Below are positions 35,674 to 43,738 of a stretch of DNA of 64,000 nucleotides, in pieces. The translations under genes and the position numbers were made by a program. The DNA is from CAZDDB01 sp963843285. GTDB taxonomy: Bacteria > Acidobacteriota > HRBIN11 > JAKEFK01. Location: positions 1 through 64,000 of the forward strand of contig CAWJJO010000006.1 of NCBI GenBank assembly GCA_963843285.1, in the 5' to 3' direction. The notes below the pieces were generated by a model that was not told the origin of the DNA, searched no databases, and saw only the letters and a list, made by a program, of their open reading frames with translations. Position 1 is the stretch's first letter. Each line of letters starts with the position of its first letter.

Positions 35674-36141
35674 TCATTTCATCGCTCTGCGTATCTCGTT
35701 AATACTTGTTACTGTTCCGGGTGATGTTCCGAGTGTTCCTCCTTTTCGGTTGCTTCTTTCTCGCATTTCTTGCATCATGGGGCATTGGATCATTGGACCT
35801 GCACCTTTCTGCATGTGCTCTCCCATATGTTCCATCATCATCGAATGATTACTCATCATCATGTCTCGCATGGCGTTCCGTTGATTGATCATCTCATTCA
35901 GAACCGCCTCCATGGCCTGAATCTTTTGATCTCCCGTCGCCTGATTCATTTTCTGTCCCAAATCGCTTAGTTTTTGATCCATCTCCTTCATCTTAGCTTG
36001 CATTTCCTGATGCATCTCCATCATCTCTTTGCATTTCGACATCATTCCGCTTTGCATCATTTCGGGTTTTGTTTGTTGCCCCATTGATGAAGTTGAAAAC
36101 ACGAGAAAGAACAAGAAAAGGATCACAAATGAAGTTCTCAT
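35674..36141 (-). CDS. Met-rich periplasmic protein, possibly copper-binding
   Basis: 155-residue exported protein. Signal MRTSFVILFLFFLVF, then a helical, Met- and Gln-rich mature region with closely spaced Met, His and one Cys (MSKCKEMMEMHQEM, MMMSNHSMMMEHMGEHM, MIQCPMMQEM). Such methionine/histidine clusters bind Cu(I) in periplasmic copper-handling proteins, but metal identity is inference. A sigma-54 promoter lies about 50 bases upstream. Followed by the Gly/Met-rich membrane protein. Confidence 0.78.
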   Translation of the reverse strand: MRTSFVILFLFFLVFSTSSMGQQTKPEMMQSGMMSKCKEMMEMHQEMQAKMKEMDQKLSDLGQKMNQATGDQKIQAMEAVLNEMINQRNAMRDMMMSNHSMMMEHMGEHMQKGAGPMIQCPMMQEMRERSNRKGGTLGTSPGTVTSINEIRRAMK

Positions 36142-36187
36142 TTTAAGGCTCCTGTTTTAAAAAAGACGAAGATTACATTATTTATCG

Positions 36188-36203
36188 TGCAATCATCATG
36201 CCA
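36188..36203 (-). promoter_or_regulatory. Sigma-54 promoter for Met-rich operon
   Basis: Reading leftward TGGCATGATGATTGCA: exact -24 and -12 boxes with correct spacing. No TAGGAC-N6 dyad is evident in the 160 bases upstream. Confidence 0.8.
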
Positions 36204-36359
36204 AACTCAGATTTACGATGCGAACAACGACGCAAGGGACAAGATGTCAGAGGAACGCCAAGTTGACGCTCTTTCCAATCCGCGCAGTTCGGGATTTAGT
36301 CTTTCTACAGGGACAGCAAACGAGCAGCAGGGCGGCCGAACCCTAAGCAACTTATGCTG

Positions 36360-36668
36360 TCAGGCCGAGCGCCCTCTAAGCATCCTGACGATGAGTACCA
36401 CGATAATGGCGCCGGCTAAAGAGATCAGAAAACTGGGACGCGCGTAATTCTCATATGGACCGTGCATCCACGGTCTGTGAAAAAAAGTGGGCATCCAGGG
36501 TTTGTGGAGAAAAACGTTTACAAGAACCCCTCCCACAAAAGCGCCCGCAATCCCCAGCAATGATGTCGCAATACAACCCATGGGATCACGGCCGGGAACT
36601 AAGAACCTGGCGAGCGCGCCTACGATTAATCCGATGATCAGCCAACCGAGAATGTTCACAATATTCAT
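36360..36668 (-). CDS. GlsB/YeaQ/YmgE-type stress membrane protein
   Basis: 102-residue membrane protein of the transglycosylase-associated/GlsB family. N-terminal helix ILGWLIIGLIVGALARFLVPG, then the family GCIATSLLGIAGAFVGG helix, a loop insertion rich in Pro/Trp/His (FLHKPWMPTFFHRPWMHGP) that is unusual, and a third helix. Usual members are about 80-90 residues, so the loop accounts for the extra length. Read leftward, upstream of the Met-rich locus. Confidence 0.85.
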   Translation of the reverse strand: MNIVNILGWLIIGLIVGALARFLVPGRDPMGCIATSLLGIAGAFVGGVLVNVFLHKPWMPTFFHRPWMHGPYENYARPSFLISLAGAIIVVLIVRMLRGRSA

Positions 36669-37048
36669 AGTCCTCTCCTGAACGTGATTCTCGTTCCTTC
36701 CAAATCCTCAAACAGACGTTCCACAAGTTTTTCCAGGCGTGTTTCTGACCGCGTTAACCGGGGTTTGTTGTTCTTTCTTTGCAGCAAATTCTCTCGCTCG
36801 GCAAACTAGCTATCCCCAGAGTCTTGTCTCTAGAACATTTCATTGAGTCTCTAATTACAATGTAGGCGCCGCCCGAAGGAAACACAACCGACTCTGCCGG
36901 AATTCGGTCTATCCATCCCAACCAGCGTGCAGAAACGACGAAATCATCTGTACCTTGTGAAAAGCACTACAAACTTACTAATAAAGTACTACGAATATTT
37001 ACGAAAGTTACAATACCAGCGGAGCTTGACAAGCATTACGATTAATAC
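36669..37048. other. Intergenic, no gene seen
   Basis: 380 bases between divergent genes. No convincing sigma-54 element, dyad or ORF; a strong promoter for the penicillin-binding protein was not recognised. Confidence 0.4.
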
Positions 37049-39562
37049 ATGCGGGCAAGAAATGTGTACGCTTTCCTTATCAACCTGGCAACATTTAAGA
37101 AATTCTTGTTGATAATCCTCTGTCTGCTCTCGGCCGGTCTGTTGGTTGTTCTCGTCCACGCAACTATTCTTGTCCACTCCCGTTTGACTGCAATGGAAAA
37201 ACAATTACAGAGCCATCAATGGAACATTCCATCCAGCATATATGCCGATAGTCCCGTCATTCATAAAGGAATGCCAATTACGGAAGAATGGTTGGTCCGG
37301 TACCTGCAACGCCTGGACTATACAGGAATGAAATCGTACCGGGTCAAGGCTGCCCAGTACTCCGTTCAAGAGAATGGGATCGCGTTTCGCAAACGCTCTC
37401 TTACCGCAAATCAAGGCGCGGATGATGCGGTCCTGGTAACCTTTGGTCCGAAAGGAGTATCCAAAGTCATTGATCTCTCCACCAAACAGGAGCTCCAGGC
37501 GTACGAATTGGAGCCGATCCAGATTACCCGATTGTTCGCTTCGCAATATGAGACGCGGAGCCTCGTGAAATTCAGTGAGGTGCCTCGTCAGTTAGTGAAC
37601 GCCGTAATCGCAATTGAAGACCGCCGTTTTTACGATCATGGAGGCATCGACTTTCGGAGCATCGGGCGAGCGCTGAACGAAGACATCTTCGGGAATGGAA
37701 GATTGCAAGGCGCCAGCACGATAACTCAGCAGCTCGTGAAGAATTTTTATCTTACATCGGAAAAGTCGCTCAAACGGAAACTCAATGAAGCGGCGATGGC
37801 CGTTTTATTGGAAAGAAAATTGACGAAGAATCAGATCCTGGAGCTGTATTTCAACGAAGTATATCTCGGACAGCGCGGTCCGGTTAGCATCCAGGGGATC
37901 AGTGAAGCGAGTCGTTTTTATTTCCATAAAGATGTGCGAAACATCGATGTTCCTGAAGCCGCTCTTCTTGCAGGCATGCTCCAAGCGCCCAGACGGTATA
38001 ACCCGTACTTATATACGGAGAGAGCCAGAGCGCGTCGCAATACGGTTTTGTTATGTATGAAGAATGCGGGCAACATCAGTTCAGAACAATACAAAACCTT
38101 CGCCAGTACTCCGGTTGTTGTGCAACCCTACGATGGAGCCACTGGAAAAGTCTCGTATTTCGTAGATCTGCTTCGCAAACAATTGGCCGGGGAATATAGT
38201 CCGGATGATTTACGAAGACGGGATTACCGGATTTTTACGACGCTCGATTTTGAGATGCAGCAAGCAGCAGAAGAAAGTGTGGCCGGCGGTCTGGCTCGAA
38301 TCGACAAAATCCGTTTCAAAAAGGTAGGAAAGCAGGCCCAGGCGTGTTTGATTGCCATTGAGCCTTCTACCGGGTTTGTCCGCGCTTTTGTTGGTGGCCG
38401 AAGCTATTCCCAAAGCCAGTTCAATCGTTTGACTCAAGCGCTTCGGCAACCGGGAAGCAGTTTCAAGCCTTTCGTATATGCGGCCGCGCTCGAATCCTTT
38501 TTTCAGAAGGGAAGGCAGATGTATTCCCCGGCGACTCTTGTAAATGATGAACCATGGGGTCTGCCACTGACCAGCGCCGTCTGGCAGCCCAAAAACTACG
38601 ATGGCCGCTATCACGGCATTGTCAGCATGAGAAATGCTCTGGCTAATTCGATGAATATTGCTACTGCCAGGCTTGCAGAAGAGGTCGGTTTAGGCAGAAT
38701 TGCGGCACTATCGAGCGATCTTGGCTTTCAACACATCCAACCGTATCCTTCGCTTGCCCTCGGAGCATTTGAAGTAAGTCCCTGGCAACTCATTCAGGCT
38801 TACACGGTCCTGGCGAATGGTGGAAAAAAACTCGAATTAAGCACGATTAAGAAAATGACCGATTCCCAGGGCGCAGTACTGGTGCAAAATCATCCGAGGA
38901 GCGCCAGGGTTCTGCATTCTCAGACCGCTTACATCATCACCGACATGTTGAAGAGCGTGATCACTTCAGGAACTGGTGCTTCCGTTCGACGTTGGGGCTT
39001 ATCACAAGGGATAGCAGGAAAAACAGGTACCACAAACAATTACAAGGACGCGTGGTTTGTCGGGTACACGCCTGACTTGATCTGTCTAGTTTGGGTTGGG
39101 TACGACGACAATACATCTTTAAACATGAATGGGGCTCAGGCTGCTCTACCGATCTGGGCCGATTTTATGAAGAAGGCGATCAAGAACCTGCCGGTGCGAG
39201 ATTTTTCTATCCCTTCCGGTATTGTAAAGCAGCTCATCGATCCGACTACCGGAAAACTGGCATCCGAATTATGCACGAATACCGTTGAAGAAGTATTCAT
39301 TGAAGGCACCGAGCCTCTGGAAGCTTGCAACGATTACTACCATTCCTTACCCGCGGAATATTTTGTGAGTCAGGAAGAAAGATGGAGGGATTCAAACCCC
39401 GACAATATTGCGGAGGCGCCTCCGATTTACGTCGACTCGGAAGTTATGCGCTTCCAGGATCAGCCTGCTTACCTTGCCTTAATAGTGAATCCCGCGCCTT
39501 TTGTATTTACAAACGAGAATATCTCTCATTCAGAAACCGGAGGTCAGAGAAATCATGACTAA
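37049..39562 (+). CDS. mrcB: Bifunctional penicillin-binding protein 1B type
   Basis: Inner-membrane peptidoglycan synthase of 837 residues. TM anchor near 16-45 (FLLIILCLLSAGLLVVLV), a UB2H-like region to about 165, then the GT51 transglycosylase with catalytic Glu in IAIEDRRFYDHGG, plus QGASTITQQLVKN and ERKLTKNQILELYFNEVYLG. The transpeptidase has SXXK in PGSSFKPFVYAAA (Ser near 473), SMN in LANSMNIAT and KTGTT near 657. The start codon overlaps weak upstream sequence. Followed by a secreted unknown, an L,D-transpeptidase and an M23 protein, forming a cell-wall operon. Confidence 0.94.
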   Translation: MRARNVYAFLINLATFKKFLLIILCLLSAGLLVVLVHATILVHSRLTAMEKQLQSHQWNIPSSIYADSPVIHKGMPITEEWLVRYLQRLDYTGMKSYRVKAAQYSVQENGIAFRKRSLTANQGADDAVLVTFGPKGVSKVIDLSTKQELQAYELEPIQITRLFASQYETRSLVKFSEVPRQLVNAVIAIEDRRFYDHGGIDFRSIGRALNEDIFGNGRLQGASTITQQLVKNFYLTSEKSLKRKLNEAAMAVLLERKLTKNQILELYFNEVYLGQRGPVSIQGISEASRFYFHKDVRNIDVPEAALLAGMLQAPRRYNPYLYTERARARRNTVLLCMKNAGNISSEQYKTFASTPVVVQPYDGATGKVSYFVDLLRKQLAGEYSPDDLRRRDYRIFTTLDFEMQQAAEESVAGGLARIDKIRFKKVGKQAQACLIAIEPSTGFVRAFVGGRSYSQSQFNRLTQALRQPGSSFKPFVYAAALESFFQKGRQMYSPATLVNDEPWGLPLTSAVWQPKNYDGRYHGIVSMRNALANSMNIATARLAEEVGLGRIAALSSDLGFQHIQPYPSLALGAFEVSPWQLIQAYTVLANGGKKLELSTIKKMTDSQGAVLVQNHPRSARVLHSQTAYIITDMLKSVITSGTGASVRRWGLSQGIAGKTGTTNNYKDAWFVGYTPDLICLVWVGYDDNTSLNMNGAQAALPIWADFMKKAIKNLPVRDFSIPSGIVKQLIDPTTGKLASELCTNTVEEVFIEGTEPLEACNDYYHSLPAEYFVSQEERWRDSNPDNIAEAPPIYVDSEVMRFQDQPAYLALIVNPAPFVFTNENISHSETGGQRNHD

Positions 39563-40208
39563 TCTAAAGATTCATCTATTCTTAATATTACTGCTGATCA
39601 GTTTGCCCATTTTCGCTGGAGCTGGAGAACTTTCAAAGACTTCTCTCATTTCGGGCACGCATCAAATTGTCGCGACGATCTACCGGCACGGATCGGGATT
39701 CGACGGAAACGAAGTCTTGAGCTTTCGATCGTCTCCTGACGGGAAATTGCTAGAGACAATGAAATCAGACGGCTTCGAAAGGCCGGCGTTGTTTCGTTAC
39801 CAGGGGGAAAACTTCGTACATGTTTCTACCATTCCTGCCGGGTCAGGAGGTTTTGTAAGCAACACGATATTCTGGGTCGCCCCCGATAACACGATGCACG
39901 AGATTGAGTTTGAAGATGCCGCAGAAGCTTATGAGCACAAAGTGGATGCCGAAGAAATGGTTCTTGCCGGCGGGAGCAGCCCGGATTGCACCGGGGGAAA
40001 ATTGAAATTTGAATTCTACATTGCTAATGACGACGATCCACATTGTTGTCCGACTGCGGGCAAGGTCACCGGGAATTATAAGATCGTCGGTAAAACGAAA
40101 TTCGATCCGATCACAAACCAATATAGCTCCACGTTTAAAATGTTAGCCAGGCAATACTCAAGATCTCCGATCTCTACCAGCGAAATGTCAGCTAATTTCG
40201 CCAGATAG
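39555..40208 (+). CDS. Secreted hypothetical protein
   Basis: 217-residue exported protein whose ATG (39555) overlaps the end of mrcB by 8 bases. Signal LKIHLFLILLLISLPIFAGA, then a beta-rich globular domain (RHGSGFDGNEVLSFRSSPDG, GNYKIVGKTKFDP) with two Cys pairs (SSPDCTGG, DDPHCCPTAGK) that could form disulphides. The family is not recognised. Position between cell-wall enzymes suggests a periplasmic role in the same operon. Confidence 0.72.
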   Translation: MTNLKIHLFLILLLISLPIFAGAGELSKTSLISGTHQIVATIYRHGSGFDGNEVLSFRSSPDGKLLETMKSDGFERPALFRYQGENFVHVSTIPAGSGGFVSNTIFWVAPDNTMHEIEFEDAAEAYEHKVDAEEMVLAGGSSPDCTGGKLKFEFYIANDDDPHCCPTAGKVTGNYKIVGKTKFDPITNQYSSTFKMLARQYSRSPISTSEMSANFAR

Positions 40209-40238
40209 CGGCGGGGTACGTTTCATAGGAGATTCGAA

Positions 40239-41231
40239 ATGAACCGATTCAGAATTGCGGTTTTGACATTGACGATGTTTTTCGTCAGCTTTATGAACTC
40301 ACAAGCTTCACAAAATCCTGGTCAGATTTCCTCTTTGGTTAAATTGCAAATCCTTCTGGATCGCGCAGGATTCTCTTCCGGCCAGATAGACGGCTCTGCC
40401 GGAACTAATGTCAGAAAAGCTATCTCTGCATTCCAGGATGCGCGCGGATTGCCCCAGGCGGGAAGATCAGACGAAGCAACTCTACAGGCTCTGGCGAATG
40501 CAGAACTCATCGAGCCTCTTGTGAGCTATACGATATCCGATCAGGACTCTGCAGGGCCATTTACGGACAGTATTCCCGTAGATGTGATGGAGCAAGCGAA
40601 GTTGACGCACCTGGGTTACACCTCCATTCTGGAGGAACTCGGAGAAAAATTTCATTGTACGCCTGCACTTCTGAAGAAATTAAACCCTGAATCGCAGTTT
40701 CAAGCGGGGGATACGATTATGGCTCCGAATCTTTTCAATCTGCCGGATGACGGGCAAACACAATATAATTCGGATGCAAAAATCAGAAACAGAAACTCGG
40801 GGAGAAATGGAAATCGAGGCTCAGGGTCTACCATTATTGTCACTGAACAAACTTCGGATGTTGTCTTAAAAAACGCAAATGACGAAATTATTTTTTACGC
40901 GCCTGCAACTGTGGGCAGTGAGCACGATCGACTGCCGATCGGCGGTTGGAAAGTCACTGCGATCCACAGGGATCCTGTGTTTTCATACAATCCGGATTTA
41001 TTCTGGGACGCAGACCCTGCAAATACGAAGATCCAGATTGCCGCAGGGCCGAATAATCCTGTCGGCTCAGTCTGGATTGGTCTGAACGCGCCGAGTTACG
41101 GTTTGCACGGCACAGCTGAACCGAGTAAGATCGGGCATTCGGAGTCACACGGGTGCATCCGAATGACGAATTGGGATGCTCTCCGCCTGGCCTCGCTCAT
41201 CAAAGTGGGTACCAAAGTGATTTTCCAGTGA
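40239..41231 (+). CDS. L,D-transpeptidase with PG-binding and LysM domains
   Basis: 330-residue exported enzyme. Signal to about residue 24, PG_binding_1 domain (about 28-95: LLDRAGFSSGQIDGSAGTNV), LysM-like domain (about 118-165: ILEELGEKFHCTPALLKKLN), and a C-terminal YkuD catalytic domain with HGTAEPSKIG and SHGCIRMTNWDALRL, the Cys being the nucleophile. The enzyme makes or edits 3-3 cross-links or attaches proteins to peptidoglycan. Its stop overlaps the next start by four bases. Confidence 0.93.
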   Translation: MNRFRIAVLTLTMFFVSFMNSQASQNPGQISSLVKLQILLDRAGFSSGQIDGSAGTNVRKAISAFQDARGLPQAGRSDEATLQALANAELIEPLVSYTISDQDSAGPFTDSIPVDVMEQAKLTHLGYTSILEELGEKFHCTPALLKKLNPESQFQAGDTIMAPNLFNLPDDGQTQYNSDAKIRNRNSGRNGNRGSGSTIIVTEQTSDVVLKNANDEIIFYAPATVGSEHDRLPIGGWKVTAIHRDPVFSYNPDLFWDADPANTKIQIAAGPNNPVGSVWIGLNAPSYGLHGTAEPSKIGHSESHGCIRMTNWDALRLASLIKVGTKVIFQ

Positions 41232-41962
41232 GTAGAAACTCTCTGCGTAAAGCTCGGACGATTCTGATTTCGTTTCTGATCGGTGTTGCAGCAGGAGTTG
41301 CTGCAACCACATATTCTCTTGAACATTACGGCTATCCGATCGAAAGGCCAGTGGTGCTGATTCCGGCTCGGTTTCCTCAACTGCAGGAGAAGGCATGGAC
41401 GCAAGATCAAATTGATCAAATGAGTCCACAAACGCAGGAGTCGGAAGATACGTTTAATGACCCATATGAACACGGCGCGGTGCCTCCGATTGTTCCGGAG
41501 TCGCCTGCATTGATTGCGGATGACGTTATCCAGCTTCGGCAGCGCCATCTGCTTCTGCCATTGAGCAATCTCAGGAAGGAAGATTTGCGGGATTCGTTTG
41601 ATGAATCACGCGGCAATCACATCCATGAAGCGATCGACATTCTAGCCCCACGCAACACTGCGATCCTTGCTGTGGAAGACGGATCCATCGCGCGCCTCTG
41701 GTACAGCGTTCCTGGCGGAATCACGATTTATCAGTTCGATCCGGAGCAGAAATATGAATATTACTACGCGCACTTGGAGCGCTATGCGGACGGCTTAAAG
41801 GAGGGAGATCGCCTGAAGCGAGGTCAGGTGATTGGATATGTCGGGACATCCGGGAATGCGCCGAAAGATACGCCCCATCTGCACTTCACGATTTTCAAAT
41901 TAACGGAGGAAAAGCGCTGGTGGCAAGGTACCGCGATTAATCCGTATCTCGTCTACAAATGA
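41228..41962 (+). CDS. M23-family peptidase-like protein
   Basis: 244-residue membrane-anchored protein. GTG 41228 overlaps the upstream stop (GTGA), a clear coupling signal; a longer frame from 41153 lies inside the transpeptidase. TM anchor ILISFLIGVAAGVAATTYSL, then a linker and a LytM domain with the first zinc ligands in NHIHEAIDILA and the last in DTPHLHFTIF. The middle motif is preserved (YEYYYAHLERYADGLKEG). All expected ligands seem present, so it is probably active peptidoglycan endopeptidase, acting in the periplasm alongside PBP1B and the L,D-transpeptidase. Confidence 0.9.
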   Translation: MSRNSLRKARTILISFLIGVAAGVAATTYSLEHYGYPIERPVVLIPARFPQLQEKAWTQDQIDQMSPQTQESEDTFNDPYEHGAVPPIVPESPALIADDVIQLRQRHLLLPLSNLRKEDLRDSFDESRGNHIHEAIDILAPRNTAILAVEDGSIARLWYSVPGGITIYQFDPEQKYEYYYAHLERYADGLKEGDRLKRGQVIGYVGTSGNAPKDTPHLHFTIFKLTEEKRWWQGTAINPYLVYK

Positions 41963-41980
41963 TCGCAAAGATAAGGACTT

Positions 41981-43231
41981 CTATTGGCCGGTCAGCGAGA
42001 GATTGCGAAACTCCTCCAGGGCTTGAACAACTTTCGCACGTTCCTTTTCCTTTCTCGGCTCCTTCCATTTTGCAGGCGCGCTGTAAAAGGTAAGGATGTT
42101 CTCCCGAAGACCGGCATCCACATTCGTGAAATGCCTTTCCTGAAGCTTTTCCAATAGACGCGCGTAAGTCTTGTCCGCAAGCGCGTACTCCCCCGCCTGG
42201 GAAGGCTGGCCGGTGTCCAGATCTTTGTTTGGAAGCGTCAAGGTGCCTGCCTCAACCTCTTTCGCAAGCTCACGGTATCGCGTTAGTGCTACGTCAAAGC
42301 TCCGCATAAACATCCGCTCCGTTTCCGGAGTTGGAATCTTAAAATCGAGTGTCTTGAACGGACCGATCTTCGGCATCATGCGCAGGATGAATCCAAAGAA
42401 TCTTGCGAAGAAACCCGGCTTCTTGTAATCCTTACCCCACTCTTTCTCAAAGCTTGCGCGCGAGAGATTGTAAAGAAATTGCCGCTCCGTCACGCCTGGT
42501 ACTGCTTGCAGGATTTCATCCTTTTTGTTCTGCCATGCGATTCTTGTCATCTTTGGAATGATGACGCTCACGGCCTTCCGGTAACTTCCGATAGCCATGT
42601 CGAGATTCGAAAAAACATCCGACAGGCTCAAAGAGTATGTTTGTTGGAAGGCGCGTTCCAGCACATCCTTCGAAACATCGAAGCCGATGAAATCATGATA
42701 AGACTGCGGCGCAAAACGTCTCCGCGCCGTTTGGACGACATCGAACCCGAATTCTGTTTTAAGATGAGCCGACGGACTTTCATCGTAGGTGACTGTCGCG
42801 CCGAACTCTTTTCTGAGTTTTGGGAAAAGGATCGGTACTGCGAGATTCGTGGCGATCGCGTGACCATTATTGTCCGAAGCATAATGCGCGAGCGCACCGA
42901 GCGCGAATGCGTATTCGTTGAGGTCCGCCGATTGCTGAAGCAGCGCCGTAATGAAGTCCGCACTCCTGACATAATGTGTCAGATCGGTAAAAAGCTTGCT
43001 CCCGAAAGGATAATATCCCATGTCTTGAATGATAGCTCCACCATAAGCGTATTTGTGGGCTTCGAGTACATCGGTATCGATTGCTTCTGGAAACCTCTGC
43101 TTCAACAAAGGAGTGATCGTATCCGGCCAAAGCGAATCAATGATCGCTTCATGGGTCAAGACCGAATAGGCATGAGCTGGCGCAGACCATAGGCTCGCAA
43201 GAATACAGGTCGCCAGAATTGCCCGTTTCAT
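41981..43231 (-). CDS. Zinc-dependent phospholipase C-like exported protein
   Basis: 416-residue exported protein. Signal MKRAILATCILASLWSAPAHA, then YSVLTHEAIIDSLWPDTI with the N-terminal His motif, LFTDLTHYVRSADFI and ALGALAHYASDNNGHAIA, consistent with the zinc-dependent phospholipase C/S1-P1 nuclease fold in which His and Asp hold three zinc ions. It is the last gene of the leftward operon that starts with DUF6600 locus 2, 49 bases after the DUF3309 gene. Actual lipid substrate unknown. Confidence 0.85.
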   Translation of the reverse strand: MKRAILATCILASLWSAPAHAYSVLTHEAIIDSLWPDTITPLLKQRFPEAIDTDVLEAHKYAYGGAIIQDMGYYPFGSKLFTDLTHYVRSADFITALLQQSADLNEYAFALGALAHYASDNNGHAIATNLAVPILFPKLRKEFGATVTYDESPSAHLKTEFGFDVVQTARRRFAPQSYHDFIGFDVSKDVLERAFQQTYSLSLSDVFSNLDMAIGSYRKAVSVIIPKMTRIAWQNKKDEILQAVPGVTERQFLYNLSRASFEKEWGKDYKKPGFFARFFGFILRMMPKIGPFKTLDFKIPTPETERMFMRSFDVALTRYRELAKEVEAGTLTLPNKDLDTGQPSQAGEYALADKTYARLLEKLQERHFTNVDAGLRENILTFYSAPAKWKEPRKEKERAKVVQALEEFRNLSLTGQ

Positions 43232-43280
43232 GATAGGAGCTTCAGTACCTCAGTACAGAGTCTCTAGGCCAACGGTGTAA

Positions 43281-43433
43281 CTACAGCCGTCCCATCAGAA
43301 ACAGGATCAGCAGCACTATCAAAATGAAGCCCACGACTCCGCTGGGACCATAGCCCCAGCTCCTGCTGTGCGGCCATGCTGGAAACACGCCGAGTAACGC
43401 AAGAACCAAAATCACAATTAAAATCGTGTACAT
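43281..43433 (-). CDS. DUF3309-family small membrane protein
   Basis: 50-residue protein MYTILIVILVLALLGVFPAW, then PHSRSWGYGPSGVVGF and a second hydrophobic helix ending MGRL; it matches the DUF3309 pattern of two helices around a WGYGPSG turn. A GGAGGAGAAAG site precedes the start at 43433. Part of the DUF6600 locus 2 operon. Function unknown. Confidence 0.85.
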   Translation of the reverse strand: MYTILIVILVLALLGVFPAWPHSRSWGYGPSGVVGFILIVLLILFLMGRL

Positions 43434-43508
43434 CTTTCTCCTCCAATCATTCAGTTTGACTGTTTATGAACGTTCCCATTTGGGGCGAACCGCGCGATCA
43501 GCAGCCGC

Positions 43509-43640
43509 TCATACGCGCGGTAGTGTTGCTTTCGGCGAGCGTGGGCCGTCGCGGCGAGCGGCAGCGCCAGTCACGATCACTCCAACAGGAATAGTGATTG
43601 CAACAACCAGTCCACAGATCACTCCCAGTAGAAACTTCAT
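43509..43640 (-). CDS. Small single-pass membrane protein
   Basis: 43-residue protein, MKFLLGVICGLVVAITIPVG then VIVTGAAARRDGPRSPK. AAGGAGAG precedes ATG 43640; the longer open frame to 43697 lacks a site. Short basic tail. No family recognised; located between the DUF6600 and DUF3309 genes. Confidence 0.6.
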   Translation of the reverse strand: MKFLLGVICGLVVAITIPVGVIVTGAAARRDGPRSPKATLPRV

Positions 43641-43655
43641 ACGATCTCTCCTTTC

Positions 43656-43675
43656 GGCGGGCACGGAGGCCCGCC
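43656..43675. repeat. Hairpin GGCGGGC-N6-GCCCGCC
   Basis: Perfect 7-bp stem in the short gap between the DUF6600 gene and the 43-residue gene; no T-run, so likely an intercistronic processing or stabilising structure. Confidence 0.45.
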
Positions 43676-43738
43676 ACTCCAAATCCGGTGGTTTCAACGA
43701 AATTACCTTTTCATCTCGGGTTCATCTCGGGAACCTTG

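Noticed and set aside
36669..36926. Sigma-54 promoter for the GlsB-type gene
   Set aside because: No GG-N10-GC pair with TGGC and TTGC-like boxes was found.
42479..43192. 237-codon forward frame
   Set aside because: Antisense to the phospholipase C-like gene, which has a signal peptide and conserved His motifs.
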